64,000 nucleotides of DNA, taken from assembly GCA_029261155.1 (NCBI GenBank), contig JAJDBW010000024.1:1-64000 (forward strand). The letters are read 5' to 3'. How positions within the stretch are numbered: position 1 is the first letter of the stretch; every line of letters starts with the position of its first letter. This stretch comes from Nitrospirota bacterium. Its GTDB lineage: Bacteria; Nitrospirota; Nitrospiria; SBBL01; JAADHI01. Below are positions 62,238 to 64,000 of the stretch, one piece after another. The notes below the pieces were generated by a model. It had not been told where the DNA came from. It did no database searches and saw nothing but the letters and a program-made list of their open reading frames with translations. The translations under genes were made by a program, and so were the position numbers.

Positions 62238-62815
62238 TTCCCCTCTGCCGCTTCGATCTGCTTGGTCCCCATGCCGAAGGGTAATTTCCGTTCTTTCAAG
62301 GTTGCAAGCTCCCGATAAACGGATTGGAAGGCTTCAGTGGAAAGCGCCGGGTCGCTTAGACGCGCCATGTCTTCAGGCGCCACCGGGACCCAGGCCAGCT
62401 CGGCTAAATCGGTCAATCCGATCCGAACCCAGTGGTGCGGTAAAAGTTCCTGCATCACTAAAAAACCGACACCGCGGTTATAGGTCGTCGCCGTCTTGAT
62501 GGCCAACCGTCCCTCTTCTGCCGAAACACACTTTCCAATGGCAAGGTTCATCGGTGGATCCAAAAAAGGAAAGAAGGCCAGCCGAACTTTCATCGTTTCA
62601 TTCGATGCCTTCACTTCCTCTCGGATCTCCGCCTTTTGCTTCTTATACTTTTTTGAGAGTTTCAGATCAATTGTCGTAAGCACCTCGCGGTTTCCCGCCG
62701 CATTACAATCGTAAACTTCTTTTTCAAAAGCGCCGGCCACCTCGCTGAAGAGCGCGAAAAAGCTTATGCTTAGTATTAGGATTCGACCCCACTGGGGACG
62801 GGATAAGGACATCAT
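62234..62815 (-). CDS. Secreted protein of unknown function
   Basis: Signal peptide; translationally coupled to 61815-62237. Confidence 0.6.
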   Translation of the reverse strand: MMSLSRPQWGRILILSISFFALFSEVAGAFEKEVYDCNAAGNREVLTTIDLKLSKKYKKQKAEIREEVKASNETMKVRLAFFPFLDPPMNLAIGKCVSAEEGRLAIKTATTYNRGVGFLVMQELLPHHWVRIGLTDLAELAWVPVAPEDMARLSDPALSTEAFQSVYRELATLKERKLPFGMGTKQIEAAEGK

Positions 62816-62872
62816 GTTCTCTTTACTCCTTGCGATTCCATCGCGTTAAAACTTTTACTGTTCGCATCCAGA

Positions 62873-63889
62873 TCACGATCCCTTCCGGGATGGCGCCATG
62901 GCCTTCAAACGATTCAGGTAATCTTGTGCCGCCTTGTTTTTGGGGTCGAGTTCCAACACCCGCTCAAAGCTTTCCCGCGCGCGCATCTTGAGGGTCGCGC
63001 GGTCTTCGGCGTTTGAAAGTTCCGCCGCCAACAGAATCTGGGCCTCTCCAAGCGCGAAATAAAGTTCCGGATCGTCTAATCGTACCTTTGAAAGGGTGAC
63101 GTACTCTTTGACCGCATCCATGTAGAGCTTTGCGCGAAAATAAAGCTTGGCCAAACGCTCACGGGCATCCGATTCATTCGGATCGGCTTCGAGCATCATC
63201 TTCCACTGCTCGGCGGCCTCGCCAAATTTCCCTTTTTTTTCGTAAATCAATCCCAGATTATAGCGAGCCTCCAAGTAAGACGTGTCTTTTTCGAGGGCGA
63301 TCTCATAAGCCCGTTCGGCCTCATCGTTTTTTCCCATCGCGAAGTATATATTCCCTATGCCGACCTTCACGATGGGAATATCAGGAACCAATGCATCCGC
63401 CTGCAAATAGGCATCTAAAGCCTCTTTCCTTTTTTCCAAGCGAACATAAGCATGCCCTAGAGAAATAAAACCATGTTCATCCTTCGGCGCCAACACCGTG
63501 ACTCTCTGGAACTCCCGAACCGCCGAGTCCAGATCATTACTTGCGAGATAGAATCGCCCCAACCAATAATGAACCGTCGGGTTTTTTGGGTGTTCCCGAA
63601 CCAAGCCTTTATAAAACGAAATGCCAAGGCGCCCTCTGCGCATCGCCAAATAAGTGCGGTGGAGGGCAAGATGGTATTTATGGTTATCGATGCTCAGCTT
63701 CACGGCCTGGGCCAATTCAACAACGGCATCGTTGAAACGGCGTTGCTTATTCAGGTCCAGTCCCGCTTCGAAAAAGGCCTGGGCCTGTTCTTCAGGCGTC
63801 GCCGCATGTGAGGTGCCCGAAATAGAAAAACAAACCACGATCAATACGACCAAGCCGATCTGAGCAAAAAGAGCGCGCGCTTTTCTCAT
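62873..63889 (-). CDS. Secreted TPR-repeat protein
   Basis: Signal peptide and multiple tandem TPRs (YLEARYNLGLIYEKKGKFGEAAEQWKMMLEADP). Confidence 0.9.
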   Translation of the reverse strand: MRKARALFAQIGLVVLIVVCFSISGTSHAATPEEQAQAFFEAGLDLNKQRRFNDAVVELAQAVKLSIDNHKYHLALHRTYLAMRRGRLGISFYKGLVREHPKNPTVHYWLGRFYLASNDLDSAVREFQRVTVLAPKDEHGFISLGHAYVRLEKRKEALDAYLQADALVPDIPIVKVGIGNIYFAMGKNDEAERAYEIALEKDTSYLEARYNLGLIYEKKGKFGEAAEQWKMMLEADPNESDARERLAKLYFRAKLYMDAVKEYVTLSKVRLDDPELYFALGEAQILLAAELSNAEDRATLKMRARESFERVLELDPKNKAAQDYLNRLKAMAPSRKGS

Positions 63890-64000
63890 AAAAAGCCTTT
63901 TGAATATGAATAATTGATCCTAAGCGCATCTTAACATCGGGATGAAAAAAACACAATAATAGATCGATTTTAGCCTCTGGATAGTGCTACACTTTTCGGA

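Overview
Bacterial chromosomal window of about 64 kb with dense coding on both strands and no rRNA or CRISPR array. From left to right: (i) IS-end-like direct repeats at about 93-132. (ii) A plus-strand block with nucleotide-sugar dehydrogenase, NAD-epimerase, Yip1-like protein, a LolD/FtsX/AttH-like ABC cluster, and a HEAT-repeat plus HD-GYP gene pair. (iii) tpx, HU, tRNA-fMet, a PhoR/PhoB-like two-component pair, ogt, an ACT-malic enzyme, znuABC, an MFS transporter and a methyltransferase. (iv) An accessory zone at about 22.9-30.4 kb: two paralogous small CxCG proteins behind a near-consensus Fur box, four toxin-antitoxin-like modules, decayed copies of neighbouring genes flanking those modules, and a wHTH protein with a possible C-terminal HEPN/pPIWI-associated nuclease-like domain, bracketed by two copies of a palindromic repeat. 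(v) LuxE-like acyl-protein synthetase, an AddA/AddB-like pair, assorted small enzymes, metH, tRNA-Asn and a chemoreceptor. (vi) A minus-strand cluster at about 49.7-63.9 kb built around a 1653-aa multicopper oxidase (MofA-like by size and motifs), three tandem cupredoxin-like secreted proteins (H...CGxHxxM), a SUOX-fold molybdoenzyme with an FGE-like partner, a secreted WD40 propeller, TPR and unknown secreted proteins. This last cluster is the strongest candidate for an undescribed system (extracytoplasmic metal oxidation / copper redox relay). All functional calls come from reading the sequence and from family knowledge; no database search was run.
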